Translations under genes and position numbers: made by a program
Shown here: positions 17,055 to 25,055 of the stretch, one piece after another
Position numbering within the stretch: the first letter of the stretch is position 1
Layout: each line of letters opens with the position of its first letter
Assembly (NCBI RefSeq): GCF_001971585.1
Contig: NZ_CP019323.1
Coordinates: 2,442,168-2,506,167, forward strand
Source of the DNA: Companilactobacillus allii
GTDB taxonomy: Bacteria > Bacillota > Bacilli > Lactobacillales > Lactobacillaceae
DNA: 64,000 bases
Reading direction: 5' to 3'
Notes under the pieces: model-generated
Database searches by the model: none
What the model was told of the DNA's origin: nothing
The model's input: only the letters and a program-made list of their open reading frames with translations

Positions 17055-19754
17055 TTACCCAAAATAAGAATCCAATTCCATATTCTGATTATATTTAATT
17101 TCCCCTAATCCATTTTCCTTTGCAAAACGATCGGTTCGCATAACAACATTCAAAATACGCATGGCTGATTTCTGTAAATCACCTATATACAAGTCGTTAT
17201 TATCTTTCCAATTACCTTTCAGTAACAAGGTATTATCGTCAATAATCTGAACTGTACCATTAAGAATTGACCTTTTCATACTTTCATTAATTTTTTCAGT
17301 GATATTCACTCGAATGTAATTGTCACCATCTGCTGCAAGCTCAAAGTCATTCCACAGATTATTGTACTTTTGTTTAAATGTTTCTACATCAAATGATTTG
17401 CGAATTGAAATACTTCCATCATCGTCGAACTCTGGACGTAGGTTGTCTACAGCTGAAAATAACTTATCTTGTGAACCACCCGGCATTATTAAGTCATTGC
17501 CTGAATGCATACTGTGGACTGGATCAGCTAGACTAAACCAATCTGTCATTACCAATCCTTGAAAATTCCACTCATCCCTCAAAACATTAGTTAATAACTC
17601 ATAATTCTCTCCAGAATAAATTCCATTAACCTTGTTATATGAAGACATGATTCCCATAGGCTGAGCTGATTTGACAGCTATTTCAAAGTTCTTGAGATAA
17701 ATTTCTCTAAGTGCCTGTTCACCTATGATACTGTCACCAGTATTTCGTTTGGTTTCTTGGTTATTGCCCAAGAAATGTTTTATTACTACACCTATACCAG
17801 TGTGGCTTTGAACACCAAGCGTTTCTGCTGTTGCCATTGTTCCTGACAAGAGTGGATCTTCTGAGAAATATTCAAAGTTACGACCACCAAGTGGATTTCT
17901 GTGAATATTCATACCCGGTGCTAGCCACATTGTGACTCCAAACTCCTTCATCTCGTTACCAATTGCAACTCCGACTTGTTTAACAATATCTTGATTCCAA
18001 GTCTGTGCTAACATGGTCCCAATAGGCCAAGCAGTGGCATATTGAAAGTGTGTCTTACCATCTTTCTTATACTCTGGACTAAGCCTCAAACCAGCTGGAC
18101 CATCGGCATTTACTGTTGCTGGTATTCCAACACGTTTATTACCAGTAGTTTCACCCGCAGCACCAAAAACTAGTTGTGAAGCATTACCTACCATGCTCCC
18201 ACTGTTATTGGATTTCCATGATCCTTCTACCAAGTCAATTAATTCTTGTTTAGATAAATTACCTACAAATTCCTTTAATGAGATTTTTCTATGAAGGACA
18301 TCTATTAATTTCATTTGTTGCAATTCAGGTACATTCTCTATCGTTTCATTAAATCCTTTACCTGGTAATTTAGTATCTTCATCACTAGAATAAGTTTTCA
18401 CTTCATTGTAGTCTGTATACTTGATCTCTGGTGCCTTTTCAAAATTCTTAGCTTTGAGGAGTATAAATGGAACACCACCTACTTGTTCTAATAAAACTTT
18501 ATTATCTTTAATTTCTGTTGGATCTACAAGTGGTGCTAATTTATGCTCAAATTGTCTTAAAATAACCTTTTCGTCAAGTTTTAATTTACCTACTACGGTA
18601 GTATTTCTAGAACTATTTCCCACTCTAATTAAATAAGTACCTGGAATCATTACTAGTTGAGCATTTTTTTGATCGTAAACTGCAAGATTTTTAGTATCAA
18701 AACTCATATTCAACTTTTGATAACCACTTGGCTTCAATAGATCAGTTTTAGCATATGCTTGTAGACTCTGATATGGAGTTGAAATTTCTGATTGAGGATT
18801 GGAAACATACAATTGTACGACTTCCTTACCAGAAAAAGTCTCGCTAGAATTTTGAACGTTTATACTAACATCAATTTTTTGTTCATTACCAGATATCTTA
18901 ACCGTATCTATTAAAAACTTAGCATAACTCAGCCCAAATCCGAATTCATATCTAGGGGTAATATTGAAACTATCAAAATATCTATAACCAACATAAATAC
19001 CTTCGTTATAACGAGGGTTCTTTTCACCAAAATATTTAGCAGAAGGATAGTCTTCATAGTTAAAAGCCCAAGTATCTGTCAGCTTACCACTTGGAATTAC
19101 TGAACCATCTAGAACTTCAGCAACTGCTTCACCAGCAGCCATGCCAGGTTGTGATATCAACAAGACACTATCTAACAAAGGACATTTCTCAATAAAATCA
19201 GTATCAATTACACCACCGACATTTAATAAAAGAATACTCTTTTGATAATATTCACTAAAAAGTTTGATATTGGATAATTCATTATCTGTTAGCTGATAAT
19301 CACCCTTTTCATTCTTCCTATCTTGACCCTCACCAGAACTACGTGAAATAACATAGATTCCTATGGGTGCGTCAACAAACTCACCTATTTCCATATCGTC
19401 CATTGAAAAGGCTGGTGCAAGTAATGACATTAATGAGTCATCTAAATTATCATAATATTCTTTTTTCTTGGAATCATAATATTTTTGAAATCTCATTAAC
19501 CAACTCTTATTGGCGATTTCAAAGTTGTCCGCTTCAAGTCCCTCTATAATAGAAGAAACATGACGCTGGTTCACGTCACCTGAGCCTGTACCACCTTTTA
19601 CAGTAGCAAAAGAACCACTTCCATAGAGTGCAACTTTTTTGTTACGTAACGGCAAAGCTTTATTCTCATTTTGCAGTAAAACCATACCATCTTGAGCTAC
19701 TTTTTTAGATAAATTCAAATTATTGATTTCTCTTTGTGACATACTTTGTTCCAT
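17055..19754 (-). CDS. GH3 beta-glycosidase with inverted domain order
   Basis: The ATG at 19754 follows AAGGAG; an in-frame GTG further up (19790) would include the ribosome binding site. The protein (899 aa) starts with the GH3 C-terminal alpha/beta sandwich (VAQDGMVLLQNENKALPL, then SGEGQDR, about residues 15-260). A fibronectin III-like domain follows (about 270-400), and the GH3 catalytic TIM barrel comes last (about 480-790). The catalytic Asp738 is in VMTDWF, and KHFLGNNQE and NADGPAGLR are substrate-site segments. This reversed order is known in some GH3 enzymes of ruminal and gut Firmicutes. There is no signal peptide, so it probably cleaves imported glucosides. It is monocistronic. 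Confidence 0.9.
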   Translation of the reverse strand: MEQSMSQREINNLNLSKKVAQDGMVLLQNENKALPLRNKKVALYGSGSFATVKGGTGSGDVNQRHVSSIIEGLEADNFEIANKSWLMRFQKYYDSKKKEYYDNLDDSLMSLLAPAFSMDDMEIGEFVDAPIGIYVISRSSGEGQDRKNEKGDYQLTDNELSNIKLFSEYYQKSILLLNVGGVIDTDFIEKCPLLDSVLLISQPGMAAGEAVAEVLDGSVIPSGKLTDTWAFNYEDYPSAKYFGEKNPRYNEGIYVGYRYFDSFNITPRYEFGFGLSYAKFLIDTVKISGNEQKIDVSINVQNSSETFSGKEVVQLYVSNPQSEISTPYQSLQAYAKTDLLKPSGYQKLNMSFDTKNLAVYDQKNAQLVMIPGTYLIRVGNSSRNTTVVGKLKLDEKVILRQFEHKLAPLVDPTEIKDNKVLLEQVGGVPFILLKAKNFEKAPEIKYTDYNEVKTYSSDEDTKLPGKGFNETIENVPELQQMKLIDVLHRKISLKEFVGNLSKQELIDLVEGSWKSNNSGSMVGNASQLVFGAAGETTGNKRVGIPATVNADGPAGLRLSPEYKKDGKTHFQYATAWPIGTMLAQTWNQDIVKQVGVAIGNEMKEFGVTMWLAPGMNIHRNPLGGRNFEYFSEDPLLSGTMATAETLGVQSHTGIGVVIKHFLGNNQETKRNTGDSIIGEQALREIYLKNFEIAVKSAQPMGIMSSYNKVNGIYSGENYELLTNVLRDEWNFQGLVMTDWFSLADPVHSMHSGNDLIMPGGSQDKLFSAVDNLRPEFDDDGSISIRKSFDVETFKQKYNNLWNDFELAADGDNYIRVNITEKINESMKRSILNGTVQIIDDNTLLLKGNWKDNNDLYIGDLQKSAMRILNVVMRTDRFAKENGLGEIKYNQNMELDSYFG

Positions 19755-19819
19755 TAAATAATCACTCCTTAAACAAGTCGCATGAGACACCTTACACTTG
19801 ATTTTACACTTTTTACATT

Positions 19820-20017
19820 CTATTTCTTATATTTCATAATTCTCTTGATCACAAATTTATTTATCAAATAAATAATAACAATTATTATTATAGCAATTAT
19901 TATTTCACTGAAAATAAAACTCAGACCCATACTTTGTTTTAAAAAACTTAGGATAGGATTATTGATAACAACGATTAGGACCATTGCCAATATTATATCT
20001 ATAGTCAGGGTATTCAT
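19820..20017 (-). CDS. Small membrane protein, two transmembrane helices
   Basis: The 65-aa protein is almost entirely hydrophobic: helix 1 about residues 5-20, a short loop with NPILSFLKQSMG, helix 2 about 33-55, and a basic C-terminal tail (KRIMKYKK). An excellent CTGGAGG at the right distance from ATG supports translation. It lies just upstream of the GH3 gene and is divergent from coaBC. I do not recognise the family. Confidence 0.55.
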   Translation of the reverse strand: MNTLTIDIILAMVLIVVINNPILSFLKQSMGLSFIFSEIIIAIIIIVIIYLINKFVIKRIMKYKK

Positions 20018-20096
20018 ATTTAACCTCCAGATAACTACAATTATAATCCAACAAAAACCTGTATAATATAGCTAGAAAGTAATTTGAGGTGACTAT

Positions 20097-21299
20097 ATGT
20101 TAAAAGGTAAACATATTACTATTTACGTTACAGGCGGCATCGCCGTTTATAAATCATTAAATATTGTTCGTGAATTAATAAAAAATCAAGCAGAAGTTCA
20201 GGTTGTAATGACGAAGGCTGCTCAGAAATTCGTTACTCCACTAACTTTTGCCACATTGAGTCAACGTCCTGTCTTAACTGATAATTTCAGTGCCCAATCA
20301 TCACAAGATGACTTCATCCCTCATATAAAACTGGCTCGTTGGACTGATTTAGCTGTTGTTGTACCTGCTACAGCAAATATCATTGGAAAACTTGCCAATG
20401 GAATTGCCGATGATTTAACATCAACTACACTGATGGCAACTGATTCACCTAAGTTGATTTTCCCGACTATGAATACAACTATGTGGGAAAATCCAGCCGT
20501 TCAAAACAATATAAACAAACTAAGCTTAATGGATATAAAAATCGTTGATCCTGACTCTGGATTCCTTGCTGAAGGAGAAAGTGGAAAAGGAAGATTACCA
20601 GAGCTAAACACTATCATGGTAGAAATCTTCAAAATGTTCACTAAACCTGTCTTAGCTGGAGTGAATGTAATTGTAACCGCAGGTGGAACAAAAGAGGCAC
20701 TCGACCCAGTACGTTTCATAGGAAACAATTCATCTGGTAAAATGGGAATTGCCATGGCTAATGTTGCGGCTGATATGGGAGCGCACGTTACTTTGATCAG
20801 TACGGTTCATGATTATTTAAATTCGCCCAATATTGATGAGATTCAGGTTAATACTGCTGTTGAAATGAAAGAATCATTAGAAAAAGTATTCCCCAAAAAT
20901 GACGTTCTAATCATGGCAGCTGCTGTCTCTGACTTTAGACCAATGCATAAATCCACTCAGAAAATCAAAAAAGATGCTGACAAGGATTTGTATACCATTC
21001 AATTACAAAAAAATCCTGATATTTTGAAAGAAATTTCTAAGAAGAAGGACAAACAATTTGTCGTGGGATTTGCGGCTGAAACTGAAAATCTCATCCCTTA
21101 TGCAAAGAAAAAATTGTACGAAAAAAATGTAGACATGATCCTAGCTAATGATGTATCAAAAGCTGGTTCTGGTTTCAACGTTGATACTAACGAAATAACT
21201 TTGATCAGACGAGATAAAGAACCAGAAACCTGGCCTTTGATGTCCAAGAACGACATTGCCGCTAAGTTTTGGGAATATTACGATGAACATATTAAATAG
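20097..21299 (+). CDS. coaBC: Bifunctional CoaBC (phosphopantothenoylcysteine synthetase/decarboxylase)
   Basis: The 400-aa protein has an N-terminal flavoprotein CoaC domain (1-180) with TGGIAVYKS, the catalytic His76 (PHIKLARW), PATANIIGKLANGIADDL and PTMNTTMW. The CoaB synthetase domain follows, with VIVTAGGTKEALDPVRFIGNNSSGKMG, AAAVSDFRP and FAAETE. It makes 4'-phosphopantetheine for coenzyme A. The flap that carries the decarboxylase Cys158 in E. coli (LACG) reads LAEGESGKGR here, with Glu159 in the Cys position. GAGGTGA precedes the ATG. It is monocistronic with a strong terminator. Confidence 0.93.
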   Translation: MLKGKHITIYVTGGIAVYKSLNIVRELIKNQAEVQVVMTKAAQKFVTPLTFATLSQRPVLTDNFSAQSSQDDFIPHIKLARWTDLAVVVPATANIIGKLANGIADDLTSTTLMATDSPKLIFPTMNTTMWENPAVQNNINKLSLMDIKIVDPDSGFLAEGESGKGRLPELNTIMVEIFKMFTKPVLAGVNVIVTAGGTKEALDPVRFIGNNSSGKMGIAMANVAADMGAHVTLISTVHDYLNSPNIDEIQVNTAVEMKESLEKVFPKNDVLIMAAAVSDFRPMHKSTQKIKKDADKDLYTIQLQKNPDILKEISKKKDKQFVVGFAAETENLIPYAKKKLYEKNVDMILANDVSKAGSGFNVDTNEITLIRRDKEPETWPLMSKNDIAAKFWEYYDEHIK

Positions 21300-21302
21300 T
21301 CA

Positions 21303-21367
21303 AAAAAACACCGAAGATAAATTCTATCAAACAAACTACGTTTGAAGGAATTATCTTCGGTGTTTTA
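21303..21367. terminator. Bidirectional terminator
   Basis: A long stem AAAACACCGAAGATAA / TTATCTTCGGTGTTTT with additional inner CAAAC/GTTTG pairing. It serves coaBC and the convergent lpd operon. Confidence 0.85.
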
Positions 21368-21380
21368 GTGAATAAGTATT

Positions 21381-21791
21381 TTATACTGGATTTTTTGAAT
21401 CAGTATAGTAAATTGGATCCGGCATATCAAAGTCATATGAATCAAGCCAACTAAGGATTTGTTTACCTAAGTCATTAGCCATACTACTAGAAACCATGAT
21501 CTGCTTTTGAGAAATATGATTAACATGTACTCCAGAACTAATAGTACAGCTGCCTGGTAACTTGGATTGAATTATCGTTCCAATGCGTTTTGCCAGGACG
21601 TCATCTTTGTGCAATCGTCCATCATGACTTGGAAAACGTATCGTCTGCATATCAGTATCCGAAGTCAAAGTTGTGACTGTTCCAATATGGGGATTATCTC
21701 CACCGATTACTTCAATTAGAATATCTTTACCAATAGTTGAAACATTGGCAGTCATAGTATAATTTTCTTTTGTAATGTTAAATCTTGGCAT
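21381..21791 (-). CDS. lpdD: LpdD-like prenylated-flavin chaperone
   Basis: The ATG at 21791 overlaps the lpdB stop as TGATG, which indicates translational coupling. The 136-aa protein is a beta-rich domain containing IEVIGGDNPHIGTV, HDGRLHKDD and SGVHVNHISQKQI. It corresponds to the third gene of lactobacillus and enterobacterial hydroxybenzoate decarboxylase operons (lpdD), described as a carrier for prenylated FMN between UbiX- and UbiD-type proteins. Here it ends the lpdC-lpdB-lpdD operon. The assignment rests on position, size and the GGxxPHIG segment recalled from the family. Confidence 0.75.
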   Translation of the reverse strand: MPRFNITKENYTMTANVSTIGKDILIEVIGGDNPHIGTVTTLTSDTDMQTIRFPSHDGRLHKDDVLAKRIGTIIQSKLPGSCTISSGVHVNHISQKQIMVSSSMANDLGKQILSWLDSYDFDMPDPIYYTDSKNPV

Positions 21792-22366
21792 CAAATCCCC
21801 TCCCAACGTCCAGTGGACTCACTATCAATTCCCAACGCATCAAATATTTTCATTGTTTGATGATCAACTAAATCTTGAATTGTTTTGGGATGATTATAAA
21901 AAGCTGGGATTGGTGGAATCATTTGTACTCCCATCTTTGACAACTTAGTCATATTCTCCAAATGGATCGTATTCAGTGGCGTTTCACGTGGCACCATAAT
22001 AAGTTTTCTTTGTTCTTTCAAAGTAACATCTGCCGCACGCGAGATCAAATTATCACCTATACCAACTGCGATACTGGCAACTGTCTTCATGCTTGCAGGT
22101 ACAATGACCATTCCATCAGTCAAAAACGAACCACTGGCTATAGTGGCACCCAGATCACTGTCGTTATAATAAAAATCAAGCATGTTACGAATTTCTTCTA
22201 ATGAGTAATCTGTTTCTAGTTGAAGGTTCTTTTTGGCCCAAGCACTAAATATACCGTGAGTTTCCACATTAGGAACTTTTTTTAACTTCTTAATTAAATC
22301 TATAGCATACACGGTACCTGATGCACCAGTTACTCCGATGACAATTTTCTTCTTACGATTAGGCAA
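21791..22366 (-). CDS. lpdB: UbiX-like flavin prenyltransferase LpdB
   Basis: The start is taken as TTG at 22366 because AAGGAG stands 8 bases before it; the GTG at 22375 overlaps that site. The 191-aa protein has the UbiX/Pad1 fold: IVIGVTGASGTVYAIDLIKKL, ASGSFLTDGMVIVPASMKTVASIAVGIGDNLISRAADVTLKE and MVPRETPLNTIHLENM. It builds prenylated FMN from FMN and a dimethylallyl donor, the cofactor of UbiD decarboxylases such as the adjacent LpdC. It lies 15 bases after lpdC and is coupled to lpdD. Confidence 0.9.
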   Translation of the reverse strand: MPNRKKKIVIGVTGASGTVYAIDLIKKLKKVPNVETHGIFSAWAKKNLQLETDYSLEEIRNMLDFYYNDSDLGATIASGSFLTDGMVIVPASMKTVASIAVGIGDNLISRAADVTLKEQRKLIMVPRETPLNTIHLENMTKLSKMGVQMIPPIPAFYNHPKTIQDLVDHQTMKIFDALGIDSESTGRWEGI

Positions 22367-22381
22367 ATAAATCACTCCTTA

Positions 22382-23857
22382 TTATTCCAAATATTTCTTC
22401 CAGTCTGATACCTTTTTAAAGCTAGCACGTTTGAATTGATCTGACATATCAAATGGTACAGTCCCATCAAAGATTGTCTTTGAACTCATTCCACGAAAAC
22501 GTATTGATTTGGGATCATATTGTGGTCTCTCAGATGGATCTAATGGATGATTTCTCATCCCAGGTAATACCATAATATCTTGGTCACCTTGAAACCTTGT
22601 ATTCAATGTCCAAATAACATCATTCATATCGAATATATCAACATCTTCATCGACTAAAATAACCGTTTTCAATTCTTTGAACGCTGACAAGGCAAGAATT
22701 GCAGCCTGCTTTTGGATTCCTTCATCTGCCTCACTATCCTTGTGAATTTGCATGATAGTCATTAATTTACCACCACCTGCTGGTGGATTGTATACATTAA
22801 CGACCTTACCAGGAATCGCTCTGTCAACAAGCTCTAGAATACTTGCTTCAGTAGGGATTCCGGCCATTGAGACATGTTCTTCACTAGGTCCAATTGTTGT
22901 CTGCATAATTGGATTATCTTTTCTATGCGTGATTGCTTTAACCTTTACAACATTAACAGCTGGATTAGCATCCCCATCATAACCTGGGAATTCTGGCATT
23001 GCCTTGCCAGTGTTAGTATTAATATCTTCTTGCATCGTTTCATTAGGCATGATCTCAGCCTCTACAACATACTCTGCACGAGCGATTGCGTTCTCATTAA
23101 CAGCCACACCGTCAACGATTTGTACCGGTTGATTACGTAGTGCTCCAGCGACCCACAATTCATTGTATCCAAGTGGAGTTGTAGGTGGCTCAAACGTTGC
23201 TCCAATGGTAATTGCTGGATCTAGGCCAATGTTTATCGTAATCGGCATTGGTTTATTTAATTTTTCAAATTGCTTTTGGAAGTGTCCGATGTGTCTGCCA
23301 CCAGGCATGATATACATGCCAATTGTGTCCTTATCCTCAAGAACCATACGGTGAATAGTAACATCACTCATAGTCTTATCAGGGTCTGAACCAAATACAA
23401 CTCCCATCGTAATATATGGACCAGCATCGTATTCAGTATTTGTTGGAGCTGGCAAAATCTTTCTAATATCAAAATCTTTATCAGTTGCTAAATGAACTAT
23501 TTCTTGAGATGGAGCATCCTTTTTTGAAACCTTAACTGGTTTAACTGGATTTTCAACAGAATCCTTCAATAAACGACCTAATGTCTTATAATCATGATGC
23601 AAAATCATCCCATCACGCTTACGACTTGCCATAGCACCAATGAGTACACGAGTACCAGGAAACCCTTTGACATTTTCAAACATCATTGCGGGACCCTCTC
23701 TAGTCGGTCTCTCAACTGTACCACCAGCACCGATATAACGATAAACTCCAGATAATTCTGCATCAGGATCTACCTCAACATTAGTTTCATGATATTGACC
23801 TGGTTGTTGTTTTAATTCCTCAATAACTTTTCTTAAATCATATGGTTGATCAGTCAT
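22382..23857 (-). CDS. lpdC: UbiD-family hydroxybenzoate (gallate-type) decarboxylase LpdC
   Basis: The ATG at 23857 follows AAAGGAGG. The 491-aa protein is of normal UbiD size. UbiD landmarks include YIGAGGTVERPTREGPAMMFENV at the N-terminus, VTIHRMVLEDKDTIGMYIMPGGRHIGHF, PAITIGATFEPPTTPLGYNELWVAGAL, and ILVDEDVDIFDMNDVIWTLNTRFQGDQD near the C-terminus. It uses prenylated FMN for non-oxidative decarboxylation of phenolic acids; in Lactobacillus plantarum LpdC is the gallate decarboxylase. It is the first gene of lpdC-lpdB-lpdD. The substrate (gallate, protocatechuate or related) is inferred from the family. Confidence 0.9.
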   Translation of the reverse strand: MTDQPYDLRKVIEELKQQPGQYHETNVEVDPDAELSGVYRYIGAGGTVERPTREGPAMMFENVKGFPGTRVLIGAMASRKRDGMILHHDYKTLGRLLKDSVENPVKPVKVSKKDAPSQEIVHLATDKDFDIRKILPAPTNTEYDAGPYITMGVVFGSDPDKTMSDVTIHRMVLEDKDTIGMYIMPGGRHIGHFQKQFEKLNKPMPITINIGLDPAITIGATFEPPTTPLGYNELWVAGALRNQPVQIVDGVAVNENAIARAEYVVEAEIMPNETMQEDINTNTGKAMPEFPGYDGDANPAVNVVKVKAITHRKDNPIMQTTIGPSEEHVSMAGIPTEASILELVDRAIPGKVVNVYNPPAGGGKLMTIMQIHKDSEADEGIQKQAAILALSAFKELKTVILVDEDVDIFDMNDVIWTLNTRFQGDQDIMVLPGMRNHPLDPSERPQYDPKSIRFRGMSSKTIFDGTVPFDMSDQFKRASFKKVSDWKKYLE

Positions 23858-23927
23858 CAAATGACCTCCTTTAATTCATAAGTTAATTGTAGGTTGATCT
23901 TTACTTTAGAACAATTCAAAAACAAGC

Positions 23928-23955
23928 AAAAAGCATTCCATATTGGAATGCTTTA
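23928..23955 (-). terminator. Terminator after the LysR gene
   Basis: AAAGCATTCCA / TGGAATGCTTT hairpin with an A run on the plus strand (U tract on the minus). It coincides with the LysR stop and insulates the lpdC promoter region (23861-23925). Confidence 0.75.
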
Positions 23956-24831
23956 TTTGATATTATTCTTAATGAACTTCCAGAAAACTTCAGACGCCTC
24001 CGAATGCTTACCTTTCTTGCGAAAAAAGCCCAATTCATTTTCAACATTACTAGTTATAGGGACTGTAACAAAATTATTATTCTTGAAGCTCTTAACAGTC
24101 TTCTCCATTAATATCGAAATCCCCATATTATTCTCTACCATTTGCATTATTAAATCGACACGTGAACCTTCATACATTACTTTTGGATTGAATCCAGCAT
24201 TATGGCATAGATCCGTCACAGGCGTGTACAAATTAGTCGATTTACCTAATATGAGGAAATTATCATGCGCTAAGTCTTCTATATCTAACTTATTTAATTT
24301 AGCATATTTGTGGTGTTTAGGCAGTACCGCAACAAAGCTATCAAACTCCATGGGAATATATTCTAACTTGTCATCATCAAACGAAAACGTTCTGGCAAAT
24401 ATCATTTCACACTTATCAGATTTCAATGCAGTAAATAAGTTATTGCTCTCTTCTTCCTTAAGTTGAACGTGAATCTCTGGATGTTGCTTCAAGAATTGAG
24501 TAATCAAATTGAAGCTTTGGTAGTTTGGCATAGTCGGAATAGTATACATCTCAATGGTTAAATTTTTAGCATCTTGATAATCATTCAAGTCATGTTGAAG
24601 ATTTGTAAAATCATCGATTATTTTTTGCGCATGTGGCAAAATAATCCTACCTTCATTTGTTAATTCAATTTTGCGATGTTCTCTTTTAAACAATGAGACT
24701 GATAATTCTTTTTCCAATGACAAAATTTGTTTAGAGATATTACTTTGGGTTGTATAAAAGTTTTCAGCAGTATCAGTATAATTAAACGTTTTAGAAAGAT
24801 CTACAAATATTTCTAATCGATGAATATTCAT
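23953..24831 (-). CDS. LysR-type transcriptional regulator (probable lpd regulator)
   Basis: The 292-aa protein has a LysR winged HTH at residues 1-60 (FNYTDTAENFYTTQSNISKQILSLEKELSVSLFKR) and a C-terminal effector-binding domain containing LKEEESNNLFTALKSDKCEMIFARTF. It is encoded directly upstream of the lpdCBD operon on the same strand, separated by a terminator and about 90 bases. LysR-type regulators commonly control phenolic acid and tannin metabolism in lactobacilli, so control of lpdCBD by a phenolic effector is a reasonable inference. The Shine-Dalgarno is weak. Confidence 0.88.
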   Translation of the reverse strand: MNIHRLEIFVDLSKTFNYTDTAENFYTTQSNISKQILSLEKELSVSLFKREHRKIELTNEGRIILPHAQKIIDDFTNLQHDLNDYQDAKNLTIEMYTIPTMPNYQSFNLITQFLKQHPEIHVQLKEEESNNLFTALKSDKCEMIFARTFSFDDDKLEYIPMEFDSFVAVLPKHHKYAKLNKLDIEDLAHDNFLILGKSTNLYTPVTDLCHNAGFNPKVMYEGSRVDLIMQMVENNMGISILMEKTVKSFKNNNFVTVPITSNVENELGFFRKKGKHSEASEVFWKFIKNNIK

Positions 24832-24908
24832 TCAACTAATATCCCCTATTCCGTTTTAGAATACTATAACATAATCGTTGAATCCCACTGTTTTTCAACC
24901 ATAATTCT

Positions 24909-25048
24909 TTTTCTACTCAAACTTGCAGTGAAAACGCGTGCCAAAGCACAATTTTCTCCATATAAGAACAAAAAAAACGATATTTACTTACGTAAATACC
25001 GATTTTTTATTCTTATAAACGAGAACTGATCGTGTTTTGTCACACTCT
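24909..25048 (-). repeat. Dispersed 3'-UTR repeat, copy C (complete)
   Basis: The best full copy. Left arm TCTACTCAAACTTGCAGTG then AAAACGCGTGCCAAAGCAC; outer stem TATAAGAA / TTCTTATA; inner minus-strand hairpin TATTTAC-GTAA-GTAAATA followed by a U tract; right arm ACTGATCGTGTTTTGTCAC. It starts 7 bases after the MMPL stop. Confidence 0.88.
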
Positions 25049-25055
25049 GCTAAAT

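Noticed and set aside
23894..24466. 190-aa frame on the plus strand
   Set aside because: It is antisense to the LysR gene, with no site or recognisable domain; the minus-strand LysR protein is clear.
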